This document shows positions 1 through 8,554 of a stretch of 32,469 bases of DNA, in pieces; the first letter of the stretch is position 1, and each line of letters begins with the position of its first letter. Source of the stretch: Candidatus Saccharimonadota bacterium (GTDB lineage Bacteria; Patescibacteriota; Saccharimonadia; Saccharimonadales; JACDFO01); contig JACDFO010000004.1 in NCBI GenBank assembly GCA_013815785.1, forward strand, positions 1-32,469, given 5' to 3'. The position numbers and the translations under genes are program-made. The notes beneath the pieces are model-generated. The model made no database searches. It was not told the DNA's origin and saw nothing but the letters and a program-made list of their open reading frames with translations.

Positions 1-363
1 GCCTTGGCTGCCGCGCACAGCGCACTGGACGCAGCCGGTGGTGAACTGCCAGAAAAGCCAGCTGCTTTCAACTCGACCGGCCTTATGGAAGTTAATCAAG
101 AAGACAATCAACCGGTCGATGAGCCAGCGCCAGAAGCCGTTCCAGAGCGACCAGTTGATGTCGCAATCGACCCAGCAACTGGCATGTTGAGTTACCCAAC
201 TAATCTCGTACCGCCATCAAATGATTTGCCAACTGATCCAGGCAACTCAAGCGTCATAGACCCGACAGCACCACCGACCGTGCCACCTCCGATGGCTTTT
301 CCGCCGCTCATGCCACCATTTGATGCGCCCATCGATGGTACGCTCCCTCCACCTTCGCAGTAA
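1..363 (+). CDS. C-terminal part of an unidentified protein with proline-rich acidic tail (partial)
   Basis: The frame is open from base 1 and stops at TAA 361-363, so the gene begins upstream of the window; the TTG at base 4 is not a convincing start. The visible 120 residues have no recognisable fold. They begin Ala-rich and probably helical, then become an acidic and proline-rich tail (many DEPAPE-like and PPTVPPP-like stretches) that ends in LPPPSQ. Such a tail is probably disordered. It lies 17 bp before truB on the same strand, so it may be in one transcript with it; in many bacteria rbfA, infB or a DHH phosphoesterase sits here, but none of their motifs is visible. I do not assign a function. 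Confidence 0.6.
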   Translation, partial: ALAAAHSALDAAGGELPEKPAAFNSTGLMEVNQEDNQPVDEPAPEAVPERPVDVAIDPATGMLSYPTNLVPPSNDLPTDPGNSSVIDPTAPPTVPPPMAFPPLMPPFDAPIDGTLPPPSQ

Positions 364-380
364 GGTATACTTAATGGCCA

Positions 381-1079
381 ATGGACGGAATTTTGTTAGT
401 CGATAAGCCCGCTGGGTGGACAAGTTTTGATGTGGTTGCCAAAGTTCGCGGCATTATTAAGCACGCGACTGGGCTTAAAAAGCCAAAAGTGGGGCATACC
501 GGCACGCTTGACCCCTTGGCCACAGGTCTGATGGTCGTAGTTGTCGGTACGTACTGCAAGCGAGCTAGCGAATTTTCTGGTTTAGATAAAACTTACGACG
601 TAATTATGAAGTTAGGCCAAACCAGTACTACGGGTGATGCTGAAGGCGAAATATCGACCGTTTCGAGCATCAAACCATCTAATGAGGCCATTCTAGCCGC
701 ATTAAAGCAATTTACAGGCGAAATTATGCAAACGCCTCCTGCATACTCTGCAGTCAAGATAAATGGGCAGCGAGCTTACAAATTAGCCCGAGCTGGCCAA
801 CCAGTGACCATAGAACCACGAAAGGTAATGATTCACAGTTTGCAGCTAACAAATTACAGCTATCCGAACGTAATGTACACTGCTCATGTTGGCAGCGGCA
901 CCTATATCCGTTCACTAACAGAAGACATAGGCGCTCGTTTAGGTACCGGGGCATATATGTCGGCTTTATGTCGTAGCCACGTTGGAGCGTTTGAGCTTAA
1001 AAACGCGATGGGCCCAGATGAATTTAACGGTGAAACCATCGCTAAAAACCTAATCCAGTTAACAGAGGCAAAAACATGA
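381..1079 (+). CDS. truB: tRNA pseudouridine(55) synthase TruB
   Basis: Makes pseudouridine 55 in the T-loop of tRNAs. The 232-residue protein opens with MDGILLVDKPAGWTSFDVV and has the family motif GHTGTLDPLATGL near residues 38-50, whose Asp is the catalytic nucleophile. Further TruB features are the PPAYSAVKINGQRAYKLAR segment (about 119-137) and the GTYIRSLTEDIG segment (about 173-184). The length is that of a short TruB core without a full PUA domain, as is common in small genomes. The ATG at 381 is chosen because the upstream ATG at 374 is in a frame that closes at once. Its TGA stop overlaps the start of the ABC-F gene (ATGA at 1076-1079), so the two are probably translationally coupled. 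Confidence 0.95.
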   Translation: MDGILLVDKPAGWTSFDVVAKVRGIIKHATGLKKPKVGHTGTLDPLATGLMVVVVGTYCKRASEFSGLDKTYDVIMKLGQTSTTGDAEGEISTVSSIKPSNEAILAALKQFTGEIMQTPPAYSAVKINGQRAYKLARAGQPVTIEPRKVMIHSLQLTNYSYPNVMYTAHVGSGTYIRSLTEDIGARLGTGAYMSALCRSHVGAFELKNAMGPDEFNGETIAKNLIQLTEAKT

Positions 1080-2734
1080 TTGCCAGTGTAACCATTAACG
1101 AAAAATCATTCGGCCACAAGGTTTTATATCAAGATTTGACCTTGCAGTTACAAGCTAAAGAAAAAGTCGGTGTTATAGGGCGTAATGGAACAGGTAAAAC
1201 GACCTTATTTAACCTAATGACTGGTCTTGATAAAGATTTTGACGGCGAACTGGATTTCAAAAAGAACCTGATTATTATTTCATCGCGCCAGGAACACACA
1301 GAGCATGAGGACACGCCAGTTTTGGCCTATATATTGGACGATTTACCGCAGTATGCCAGCCTAAAGCACATTATGGACACGTATCCAGTGACGATGGGTA
1401 GCAACGCCCACAAAATTCATAAATATAGCGAGGCTTTAGAGCAGTTTTCGACCTTAGGCTACTTTATGGTCGAAGAAGAAATTATACGTAGCCTAGAGGC
1501 ATACGGGCTTAATGAGGCACAAATTAACAGCATGATTGGCAACCTATCTGGTGGCCAGAAACGCTTTGTGGAGTTGGTTAAGGTGCAGCACGCCAAAGCA
1601 GATTTGGCGTTGATCGATGAGCCAACCAACCACATGGACTACATCGCTAAAGAGCGTTTTTTGGAATGGTTTGGCAGCGCGCAGGAAGCAGTAGTTGTAA
1701 TTACACACGATAGGGATGTGTTAAACCGGGTGGATCGAATTGTAGAAATTCGCGATGGTAGGGCAATTAGCTTTCCTGGCAACTACGATGCCTATTTGCG
1801 CATAAATACTTCCAAAATTACCTCTGAGGTTAATGAGTTTGAGGTTACACAGCGTAGAATTATTAACCTCAAAGACGATTTGGTGCGGTTTCGTCGGCTC
1901 AAAGAACGGGCCCGCGACCCAGGCACCATTCATCGTTTCAAATCGCTCGAAGAGCGAACAAAAAAAGAATTATCGCAACTGCAGCAGCTAGAAAAGCCGT
2001 CTTTTTGGATTGATAAAGAATCGGTGCAGGGCTTGAACACCAAAATGAGTGCCGCATATGAAGAGCACAAAACTCGTAATATTAAGATTCGGGCTCGAGC
2101 TACAGAAAGTACTTCAAATCGTTTGCTCATTGAGGCTACCAAACTATCGCTCGGTTACGGCGAAACAGCTTTATTTACAGATATGAATTTTCAATTGCGA
2201 GAAGGTGACCGCATGCGTTTACATGGCCGCAATGGTGCCGGAAAGACCACACTGGTCAAAGCCATATTGGCCCAATCACGCGGCGAGAAACCAGAAAGCC
2301 GGGTGCTCGGTGGACATATAGTTACCGAAAATGAAATCAAAATCGGCAACTACGAGCAAGAAATTGCGTCAAAACTTTTGAGTGTCACGCTCGGCACGGC
2401 TATCGAACAAATTTATTTAGCAAAAGATATCAAGATCAACGACCAGAAGATAAAACAATTACTAAGCGACTATTTGTTTAACCCGGCCACAGATGGCGCG
2501 ATGCCGCTAAAACTACTCAGTGGTGGCCAAAAAGCCCGCTTTCAACTTATCAGCATGCTAGCAGATGACCCAATGGTCCTGATTCTGGACGAACCAACAA
2601 ACCACCTGGACCTGCCTAGTATTGAGGAGATGGAACAGGCGCTCAAGCAATACCACGGTGCCATCCTATACATTAGCCACGACACATACTTCGTAAAAAA
2701 CATCGGTGGCACAGAAGTAAAAATTATCAATTAA
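1076..2734 (+). CDS. ABC-F family ATPase (ribosome-associated type)
   Basis: A 552-residue cytoplasmic protein with two ABC ATPase domains and no membrane segment, which is the ABC-F layout (EttA, Uup, YdiF, and ribosome-protection proteins). Domain 1 has Walker A GRNGTGKTT (about 35-43), signature LSGGQ (about 157) and Walker B DEPTNHMD (about 181). Domain 2 has GRNGAGKTT (about 384), LSGGQ (about 480) and DEPTNHLD (about 505). Between them lies a charged helical linker (about 245-310, with RRLKERARDPGTIHRFKSLEE), the part that contacts ribosomal RNA or tRNA in this family. It starts inside the truB stop codon. Which ABC-F subfamily it belongs to, and whether it acts in translation rescue, stalling relief or antibiotic protection, cannot be told from sequence reading alone. 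Confidence 0.93.
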   Translation: MIASVTINEKSFGHKVLYQDLTLQLQAKEKVGVIGRNGTGKTTLFNLMTGLDKDFDGELDFKKNLIIISSRQEHTEHEDTPVLAYILDDLPQYASLKHIMDTYPVTMGSNAHKIHKYSEALEQFSTLGYFMVEEEIIRSLEAYGLNEAQINSMIGNLSGGQKRFVELVKVQHAKADLALIDEPTNHMDYIAKERFLEWFGSAQEAVVVITHDRDVLNRVDRIVEIRDGRAISFPGNYDAYLRINTSKITSEVNEFEVTQRRIINLKDDLVRFRRLKERARDPGTIHRFKSLEERTKKELSQLQQLEKPSFWIDKESVQGLNTKMSAAYEEHKTRNIKIRARATESTSNRLLIEATKLSLGYGETALFTDMNFQLREGDRMRLHGRNGAGKTTLVKAILAQSRGEKPESRVLGGHIVTENEIKIGNYEQEIASKLLSVTLGTAIEQIYLAKDIKINDQKIKQLLSDYLFNPATDGAMPLKLLSGGQKARFQLISMLADDPMVLILDEPTNHLDLPSIEEMEQALKQYHGAILYISHDTYFVKNIGGTEVKIIN

Positions 2735-2757
2735 CTTTAAGCTTGAGTGAATAACTC

Positions 2758-2786
2758 TTGCTTAACAGGGGCGGGTGTGGTATTAT
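2758..2786 (+). promoter_or_regulatory. rpsO promoter
   Basis: TTGCTT (2758-2763), a 17-bp spacer, and TATTAT (2781-2786) give a near-consensus sigma-70 promoter about 45 bp before rpsO. The -35 box lies in the right arm of an imperfect palindrome, 2737-2765 (TTAAGC-TT-GAGT, loop GAATA, ACTC-TT-GCTTAA). The predicted start of transcription is near 2793. The 17 bases from 2755 match the rpsF promoter at 12361 in 15 positions, including an AACAGGGG block just after the -35 box. Confidence 0.75.
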
Positions 2787-2830
2787 CTCTGTAACGCCAC
2801 CAATCTCTTTAAGGAAGTTTTAGGAGTTAC

Positions 2831-3097
2831 ATGATTTCAACAGAGAAGAAGACGAAGATTATTACTGAGCTGCAAAAAGATAAGACCGATACTGGTTCAC
2901 CAGCCGTACAGGTCGGTATTTTGACCGAGCGTATCAAGGAACTGACAGCTCATCTGAAGACCAATAAGCATGACTTTATGTGTCGCCGTGGCCTGTTACA
3001 AGCTGTCGGTAAGCGTAAGCGTCTGCTTAAGTACATTGCCGAACAAGACGGCAAAGAATATCTCGACCTAATTAAGAAATTAGGCATACGCCGCTAA
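2831..3097 (+). CDS. rpsO: 30S ribosomal protein S15
   Basis: An 88-residue protein of normal S15 length. It has the family landmarks TGSPAVQVGILTERI (about 21-35), LTAHLKTNKHDF (about 38-49) and RRGLLQAVGKRKRLLKYI (about 52-69). S15 binds 16S rRNA early in assembly of the central domain. The start is fixed by a good Shine-Dalgarno (TAGGAG, 2821-2826) close to the ATG. The short leader begins and ends with complementary pentamers (GTAAC 2791-2795 and GTTAC 2826-2830) that would enclose the ribosome binding site, which is suggestive of the autoregulation known for S15 elsewhere; that is inference. pnp follows, the same order as in Escherichia coli. Confidence 0.97.
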   Translation: MISTEKKTKIITELQKDKTDTGSPAVQVGILTERIKELTAHLKTNKHDFMCRRGLLQAVGKRKRLLKYIAEQDGKEYLDLIKKLGIRR

Positions 3098-3112
3098 ATC
3101 TGCCCAGACTAC

Positions 3113-3236
3113 TCCGCCCGAATTGGCGGACGAGCTTGTGCACATTAAATAAAACGGAGTTTTCTTTCGCAGAGACCAGATATACAGTGCCAGTCCGCAC
3201 AAGAGACATTTGTATATTTGTACCTTGCGAATGAAA
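3113..3236 (+). promoter_or_regulatory. rpsO-pnp intergenic hairpins, probable processing or autoregulatory leader
   Basis: The 165-bp gap between rpsO and pnp has two hairpins. The first is TCCGCC (3113-3118) with GGCGGA (3125-3130), loop CGAATT, not followed by a T-run, so it is a poor intrinsic terminator. The second is long: TTTCTTTCGCA (3161-3171) pairs with TGCGAATGAAA (3226-3236) with a single mismatch and encloses 54 nt. In E. coli the same position holds an RNase III-cut stem through which PNPase represses its own mRNA. A similar role here is inferred from position and shape only. Confidence 0.5.
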
Positions 3237-3262
3237 GCCCAAAGAGAGAATAGAGAGTAAGA

Positions 3263-5398
3263 GTGAGTACAATAAATCCATTTGGTAAAGATATTATTAA
3301 AGTAGAAACAGAGCTATGTGGACGCACATTGAGCCTAGAAGTCGGCCGTGTCGGCTTCCGCACCAGTGCCAGCGTAACAGTCACATACGGCGACACCGTT
3401 GTGCTTGGTACGGCTATGGTTAGCAACCGTTCTATCCAAGGCATGGATTATTTTCCATTGTCTATCGATTACGAAGAAAAGATGTATGCCAGCGGTAAAA
3501 TCAGCGGTTCTAGATTTATTAAGCGCGAAGGCCGCCCCAGCGACGACGCAATTCTAATTGGTCGTCTCATCGACCGTCCAATCCGTCCACTATGGCCTAA
3601 GGGCTACCGCCAAGAAGTGCAAGGCGTTGCATCTGTACTCAGTATGGATCCCGATTTTCGTCCGGACATGGTAGCCATGATTGCCATGAGTGCCGCATTT
3701 ATGCTGACCGGCGCACCTTTTGAAGGTCCAGTTGCAGGTTTACGTGTAGGACTAGTCGACGGTAACCTCAAAGCTTTTGCCAGCTACCAAGAGCTAGACG
3801 AAGGCGCACTTGACCTTACCGTTGCTGGCACCAAAGATGGAATTATGATGGTAGAAGCGGGCGCCAGCGAAGTCAGCGAAGCCCAAATTGTTGAGGCTAT
3901 GGACTTTGCATTTAAAGCAATGCAACCAGCCATCAAACTACAAGAAGAACTGGCTAAAAAAGTTGGCGTAACCAAGCAAGAATATGCACTTGTGCTGCCA
4001 GACGATTCAATCCAGAGCAAAGTAAACGAATGGGTGGCAGATAAGATTGGCGATAAAATCCGTGCCCCATACCCAGAGCGCAACGAGCTAGTAAACAACC
4101 TCCGTGAGCAGTTCCATGACTTCTTTGCCGAACAGTTTGAAGATGAATATTCTGCCCTCAAACCAGAATACGACGAAGCCTTTACTATGGCGCTTCATAA
4201 AGACGTCAGAGCTGGAATCATCAAAGATCAGACTCGTCCTGATGGTCGTAAGTTGACCGAAATCCGACAACTGAGTTCTGAAGTTGGTTTACTACCGCGT
4301 GCCCACGGTTCCAGCCTGTTTACTCGCGGTATGACCCAAGCCATGAACATTATTACATTAGCACCGCTTAGCTACGCCCAGATGGTCGATACCATGGAGC
4401 GAGAAGGCGAACGTCGCTACTTGCATCACTACAATGCCCCAGGCTACACCGTGGGCGAAGTAAAACGTTTGAGTGGTCCAGGACGCCGAGAAATCGGCCA
4501 CGGCTATCTTGCAGAACGTGCTTTAGCAGCCGTGCTGCCATCCGAGGCTGACTTTCCGTACACTATCCGCTCAGTCACCGAAATCATGAGCCAGAACGGT
4601 TCTACCAGCATGGCTGCGACGTGTAGCAGCAGTTTGGCACTTATGGATGCCGGCGTGCCGCTTATACGACCAGTCAGTGGTATTGCGATGGGACTTATGA
4701 TGGACGGGGACAAACCATATATCATGAGTGATATTGCCGATGCCGAAGATTTTGCAGGCGACATGGACTTTAAGGTTACTGGTACCACGGAAGGTATAAC
4801 AGCGCTTCAGATGGATATGAAAGTCCATGGTTTGCCAGTCGCAATTCTTGCGAAAGCACTCGAGCAAGGCAAAGGAGGTCGGGCCCATATTTTGGACCAC
4901 ATGATCAGTGTCATGGCCGAACCTAGAAAAGAAATGAGTCCGTATGCTCCGCGCGTTGAGAGTATCAAGATCAATCCTGATAAAATTCGTGAAGTTATCG
5001 GTAAGGGCGGCGAGATGATTCAAAAGATTACTGCCGAAACCGGCACTGAAATTGACATTAAAGATGACGGAACGGTTATGATTGCCAGTCCGGATAAAGC
5101 CAAGATCGATGCAGCAATTAACTGGGTGAAGAGTATTACGGAAGACCCAGAAGTGGGCACTATTTACACCGACCGACCTGTTGTTAGCGTCATGGACTTC
5201 GGCGCATTCGTGCAGATTCTGCCAGGTAAAGATGGTTTGGTGCACGTCAGTGAATTATCTGAAGACCGTGTCGAACGCGTAAGCGACGTTGTCAAAGAAG
5301 GCGATAAAGTCACCGTTAAATTAGTAGCAATTGACGACCGCGGCCGCTTGCAGCTCAGCATGAAGCAAGCTGCCCGCGAACTAGCAGCTAAGAAGTAA
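3263..5398 (+). CDS. pnp: Polyribonucleotide nucleotidyltransferase (PNPase)
   Basis: A 711-residue protein of full PNPase length. It degrades RNA from the 3' end using phosphate. Order of domains: RNase PH core 1 (about 15-230), helical linker, RNase PH core 2 (about 310-550), KH domain (about 565-625, with REVIGKGGEMIQKI) and S1 domain (about 635-705, with DFGAFVQILPGKDGLVHVSEL). Core 2 holds the typical NGSTSMAATCSSSLALMDAGVP segment (about 449-468) and the DMDFKVTGTTEGITALQMDMK segment that carries metal-binding Asp residues. Translation starts at GTG 3263, preceded by an AGAGAG-like site. A long stem in the leader (see 3113-3236) may control it. The antisense strand is also open over long parts, which is a codon-bias effect. 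Confidence 0.97.
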   Translation: MSTINPFGKDIIKVETELCGRTLSLEVGRVGFRTSASVTVTYGDTVVLGTAMVSNRSIQGMDYFPLSIDYEEKMYASGKISGSRFIKREGRPSDDAILIGRLIDRPIRPLWPKGYRQEVQGVASVLSMDPDFRPDMVAMIAMSAAFMLTGAPFEGPVAGLRVGLVDGNLKAFASYQELDEGALDLTVAGTKDGIMMVEAGASEVSEAQIVEAMDFAFKAMQPAIKLQEELAKKVGVTKQEYALVLPDDSIQSKVNEWVADKIGDKIRAPYPERNELVNNLREQFHDFFAEQFEDEYSALKPEYDEAFTMALHKDVRAGIIKDQTRPDGRKLTEIRQLSSEVGLLPRAHGSSLFTRGMTQAMNIITLAPLSYAQMVDTMEREGERRYLHHYNAPGYTVGEVKRLSGPGRREIGHGYLAERALAAVLPSEADFPYTIRSVTEIMSQNGSTSMAATCSSSLALMDAGVPLIRPVSGIAMGLMMDGDKPYIMSDIADAEDFAGDMDFKVTGTTEGITALQMDMKVHGLPVAILAKALEQGKGGRAHILDHMISVMAEPRKEMSPYAPRVESIKINPDKIREVIGKGGEMIQKITAETGTEIDIKDDGTVMIASPDKAKIDAAINWVKSITEDPEVGTIYTDRPVVSVMDFGAFVQILPGKDGLVHVSELSEDRVERVSDVVKEGDKVTVKLVAIDDRGRLQLSMKQAARELAAKK

Positions 5399-5422
5399 AT
5401 AATAGTAAAAGAAGGTAAGTAA

Positions 5423-5623
5423 ATGGCCAAACCCAAAACTCCATGGCTCCACAGCCGACCAATGCTCTTAACAAAAGCAGTACTGGCTTTATTTCTGGTA
5501 TATGTATTTGGTTCGTTAGCAATTGATAGTGGACGGTGGCTGCATTACTTTCTGACGTTTATAGCATTTGTACTTGGCGTGAAATTCCTGACACACTTCA
5601 TTAAAACCTATGGCAAAAAGTAA
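5423..5623 (+). CDS. Small membrane protein, two transmembrane helices
   Basis: A 66-residue protein of unknown function. It starts with a basic segment (MAKPKTPWLHSRP), followed by a hydrophobic helix at about 15-33 and a second at about 40-58, and ends in a basic KTYGKK tail, so both ends are probably cytoplasmic. A good ribosome site (AAGAAGG) precedes ATG 5423. Its last 14 bases overlap the start of the glycosylase gene at 5610, so the pair is likely coupled. It lies 24 bp after pnp, probably in the same transcript. No family is recognised. Confidence 0.7.
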   Translation: MAKPKTPWLHSRPMLLTKAVLALFLVYVFGSLAIDSGRWLHYFLTFIAFVLGVKFLTHFIKTYGKK

Positions 5624-6176
5624 ACAATTGCAGCTCGATGATTTGAGCGCCGAAATCTTAGCAGACAATATCTGTCCGGATTTGGCCTCGGGGGCCACTC
5701 AGCTTGTGTTTGGCACAGGTAGCCCTGATGCCGAGCTAGTGTTTATTGGCGAGGCGCCTGGGAAAAAAGAAGACGAAACAGGTGAACCATTCGTTGGTGC
5801 AGCCGGCAGGTTTCTGAATGAAATGCTGGCCATGATTAAACTCAAAAGGGAAGACATATATATAACCAACATTGTTAAATACCGGCCACCAGACAACCGC
5901 GATCCGTTGCCAGAAGAAAAGTCAGCCTTTTTGCCGTACCTTACAAAACAGTTAGCAATTATCAAACCTAAATTGATTATCACCCTAGGCAGGCACAGCA
6001 TGGATGTGCTGCTGCCCGGGCTGAAAATCAGCCAAGCACACGGTGAGCCAAAACGAAAGAACGGACAGGTATATTTACCATTGTTCCATCCGGCGGCTGC
6101 CTTGTACAACGGCGGGCTCAGGCAAACCCTCATCGACGATTTTGCCAAAGTCCCATTAATACTCGAACAAATTTAA
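5610..6176 (+). CDS. Uracil-DNA glycosylase, family 4-like, lacking most Fe-S cysteines
   Basis: A 188-residue member of the UDG superfamily that should remove uracil from DNA as the first step of base-excision repair. Family-4 landmarks are GEAPGKKED (about 47-55, motif 1 with the active-site loop), the uracil-pocket [10 protein letters not shown] (about 61-70), [18 protein letters not shown] (about 86-103) and the DNA-contacting LFHPAAAL (about 158-165). Family-4 enzymes normally hold a [4Fe-4S] cluster with four Cys. Here only Cys22 remains; the expected Cys of the KCRPP motif is Tyr91, the next expected Cys is Phe107, and the first N-terminal one is Asp19. The cluster is therefore almost surely absent. 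It overlaps the preceding small membrane protein gene. Confidence 0.88.
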   Translation: MAKSKQLQLDDLSAEILADNICPDLASGATQLVFGTGSPDAELVFIGEAPGKKEDETGEPFVGAAGRFLNEMLAMIKLKREDIYITNIVKYRPPDNRDPLPEEKSAFLPYLTKQLAIIKPKLIITLGRHSMDVLLPGLKISQAHGEPKRKNGQVYLPLFHPAAALYNGGLRQTLIDDFAKVPLILEQI

Positions 6177-6204
6177 TTCTTTCATACATAAGAAAAGGAG
6201 AAAG

Positions 6205-8298
6205 ATGAATAACAATAATAAAGCCGCTAACCAGAATGGAAATCAAGCCAAGCGCCCAGTAAGGCAAAATTCTGGTAACAATAATAATGGCTCTGCGCCT
6301 CTTGGGCGAGGTGCCAGCCGCGGCGCGGCCATACGCGCCCAAAAACGTTCACACGATGACGCCCAAAGAGTCATTAGTTCGTACCTAGACCAACCAACCC
6401 CAAAGAATGAGGATCGCCCGAGGGCTAACTTTATCGACGACAGCCCACGCCTCAAAGTCATAGGACTTGGCGGCATGGATGGCGGTGGTTCTAAGAATAT
6501 GATGCTGGTTGAATACATGAATGATGCAGTTGTCATCGACGCCGGAAACGACCTTGGCGTTGACTTGCCGGGTATCAATTATGGCATTTGCGATGTCAGC
6601 TACCTTGAGTCTATAAAGCATAAAGTGCGAGCCTATATAGTAACGCATGGTCATTTGGATCACATCGGTGGTCTGCCGCATATCGTACCCAAAATTCCGG
6701 CTCCAATCTACGGTTCCACATTTAGTATCGGACGGGTTGAGGAAATATTCCAGAACTTTGGTCTGCCTATGCCAGATGGTTTCCAGTTGCAAACTGTAAC
6801 CATGAACGAAGACACCCACGAACGTCTTAAGATCGGTAATTTCTTTGTCGAACTTGTCCGCGTGACCCATTCCATCCCAGGAAGCACAGTCGTCGTTCTT
6901 GATACGCCGGTTGGCCGCATCATCAACACCGGCGATTTCCGCCTTGACCCAAACCCACTCGACCATGAACGCACAGACACCGAACGTTTAACTGCGTTGG
7001 GAGACGAAGGTGTCTTAGCACTTTTTTCTGAAAGTACTACCGTGGAACGCGCTGGGCGAACACCAAGCGAGAGCACGATTCAGCAAAGCTTCGTAGACAT
7101 TATGAATAACGCACCAGGCCGTATTTTCATCGCCTTATTCTCGACCAATATGAACCGTGTCCAGATGCTTGTAAATGCCGCCGTGCATCATAATAAAAAG
7201 ATTGCACTCGATGGCCGAAGCATGGTTTCTACGCTAGAAATGGCTGTTCGCCATGGTTTTATGAAGATTCCCAAAGGTACCTTTGTTCCAATCGCTAGCG
7301 TTCCTAACTTAAATGATCAGGACGTAGTCGTTGTCTGTACTGGTAGTCAGGGCGAACCTAGTTCCGCGCTGCAGCGGATGGCCAATGGCGAACACCGGCA
7401 TATCAAGCTCAAAGAGCAAGATACGGTCGTATTGTCTAGCTCACCGATCCCTGAATCTGGTAATGATTCGCTGATCGGTGCTATGGTCGATAACCTCAGC
7501 CGAAAGGGTGTACATGTTTTCGAACACCGTAACCATGACATAGATGGCGTCGGTCCCTTGCACGTATCCGGGCATGCTAGTCGAGACGAATACGCAGACA
7601 TGATCAACATGATACGACCGAAGTTCTTCGTACCTATTTACGGTGCATATCGTGTAAAACAGCGTCACCTTGAGCTGGCGGTAGAGCAAGGTATTCCGCG
7701 CAAAAACTGTGTCAATCCAGAGAATGGTGAAATCATAGAGTTCACACCTAACGACATGCAGGTCACGGGTAATGTTCCCGTCGGCACGGTGTTAGTAGAT
7801 CAAACAGGCGAGATTGTCAGTAGTGTCGTCATCAAAGACCGTCTGCTACTAGCCGAAGAAGGTTTAGTAGCAGTGGTACTGACCGTCGATAAAAAGACCG
7901 GTTCACTGGCGACCAGTCCAGATATTATTAGTCGCGGATTCATATATATGCGTGATAGCGAAGATTTGATGACCGCATTTCGTACTGAGCTCAAACGGGC
8001 CGTCCAGCAACGTTTCAAGCGGGTCGATTTAGACCGCTTCAAGGTAGAACTACGAGAACATGTGACGCATTTCTTATTCGAGCATACTGGCCGCAGTCCT
8101 ATCGTCATACCAGTCATCAACGTGATTGGCGGCAAGGGCGGTGCGGGCGGCGGCGCAAGTAACGCTTCAAAACAGCAGAACGGTCAGCCAGCAGTCGCTG
8201 CAGAAGTCCCAACTTCAGAGCAGATAGCCGCCCAGCAGCAAAAACGGTTTGAAGAGATGAGAGCCAAGCTACTAGGCCAAGACGCAAGAACGGACTAG
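6205..8298 (+). CDS. rnj: Ribonuclease J (metallo-beta-lactamase/beta-CASP)
   Basis: A 697-residue RNase J, an endo- and 5'-3' exoribonuclease for mRNA decay and rRNA processing. The metal-binding motif HGHLDH is at 148-153, after the opening beta strand LKVIGLGGMDGGGSKNM. Later beta-CASP landmarks are the STNMNRVQ region, CTGSQGEPSSALQRMANGEH, HVSGHASRDEY and PKFFVPIYGAYR (about 470-480). The core normally needs about 555 residues. Here about 80 extra residues at the N-terminus are rich in Asn, Gln, Gly and Arg, and about 55 at the C-terminus are Gln/Ala-rich; both are probably disordered RNA-binding tails. ATG 6205 follows a strong Shine-Dalgarno (AAAAGGAG). With pnp it gives this organism a Gram-positive-style decay machinery. 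Confidence 0.95.
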   Translation: MNNNNKAANQNGNQAKRPVRQNSGNNNNGSAPLGRGASRGAAIRAQKRSHDDAQRVISSYLDQPTPKNEDRPRANFIDDSPRLKVIGLGGMDGGGSKNMMLVEYMNDAVVIDAGNDLGVDLPGINYGICDVSYLESIKHKVRAYIVTHGHLDHIGGLPHIVPKIPAPIYGSTFSIGRVEEIFQNFGLPMPDGFQLQTVTMNEDTHERLKIGNFFVELVRVTHSIPGSTVVVLDTPVGRIINTGDFRLDPNPLDHERTDTERLTALGDEGVLALFSESTTVERAGRTPSESTIQQSFVDIMNNAPGRIFIALFSTNMNRVQMLVNAAVHHNKKIALDGRSMVSTLEMAVRHGFMKIPKGTFVPIASVPNLNDQDVVVVCTGSQGEPSSALQRMANGEHRHIKLKEQDTVVLSSSPIPESGNDSLIGAMVDNLSRKGVHVFEHRNHDIDGVGPLHVSGHASRDEYADMINMIRPKFFVPIYGAYRVKQRHLELAVEQGIPRKNCVNPENGEIIEFTPNDMQVTGNVPVGTVLVDQTGEIVSSVVIKDRLLLAEEGLVAVVLTVDKKTGSLATSPDIISRGFIYMRDSEDLMTAFRTELKRAVQQRFKRVDLDRFKVELREHVTHFLFEHTGRSPIVIPVINVIGGKGGAGGGASNASKQQNGQPAVAAEVPTSEQIAAQQQKRFEEMRAKLLGQDARTD

Positions 8299-8330
8299 CC
8301 TGTCCAACATGCCGTCCGCTAGGGCGGACT

Positions 8331-8429
8331 CTTGGCACCCAGCACATTTTTCGACTGCGATACTCCTGAGCAGTATTACCCATACAGCTCAGTCCGTTTC
8401 TCGTCGAAAAAATGCACTGGGCACTCAAG
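8331..8429. repeat. Nested imperfect palindrome, element 1
   Basis: Outer arms 8331-8355 and 8403-8429 are largely complementary (left ends in CACATTTTTCGAC, right starts GTCGAAAAAATGCAC). The centre is a compact hairpin, CTGAGC-A-GTAT (8366-8376), loop TACCC, ATAC-A-GCTCAG (8382-8392), followed by TCCG. It lies just after rnj and after a separate GTCCGC/GCGGAC hairpin (8314-8329). Central sequence is shared with the elements at 13250 and 13931. Confidence 0.7.
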
Positions 8430-8465
8430 CATGTTGCCCAACCCCAAATGAAGAGATGCCTTGTG

Positions 8466-8494
8466 TTGACAAAGTAGCAGTTATTTGCTATAAT
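8466..8494 (+). promoter_or_regulatory. Consensus promoter with extended -10
   Basis: TTGACA (8466-8471), 17-bp spacer, TATAAT (8489-8494), with TGC before the -10 box. Both hexamers are perfect sigma-70 consensus. Transcription would start near 8501 and give a leader of about 54 nt for the 72-residue gene at 8555. The bases ATTTGCTATAAT around the -10 are identical to those of the promoter at 27538. Confidence 0.85.
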
Positions 8495-8554
8495 CTGTGT
8501 TAGTCCAAATAAAACAAAAATAATTAAAAACGGACAAAGAAAGATAATAAAATA

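Noticed and set aside
4571-5245. A 224-codon open frame on the minus strand inside pnp
   Set aside because: It lies wholly within a well-supported PNPase gene, has no recognisable domain or ribosome site, and follows from codon bias of the sense strand.
5750-5800. Classification of the glycosylase as UdgX
   Set aside because: The characteristic UdgX insertion with KRRIH is not present; the closest pattern is family 4.
8309-8503. A short frame over the repeat after rnj
   Set aside because: It covers palindromic element 1 and the promoter at 8466; composition is not protein-like.
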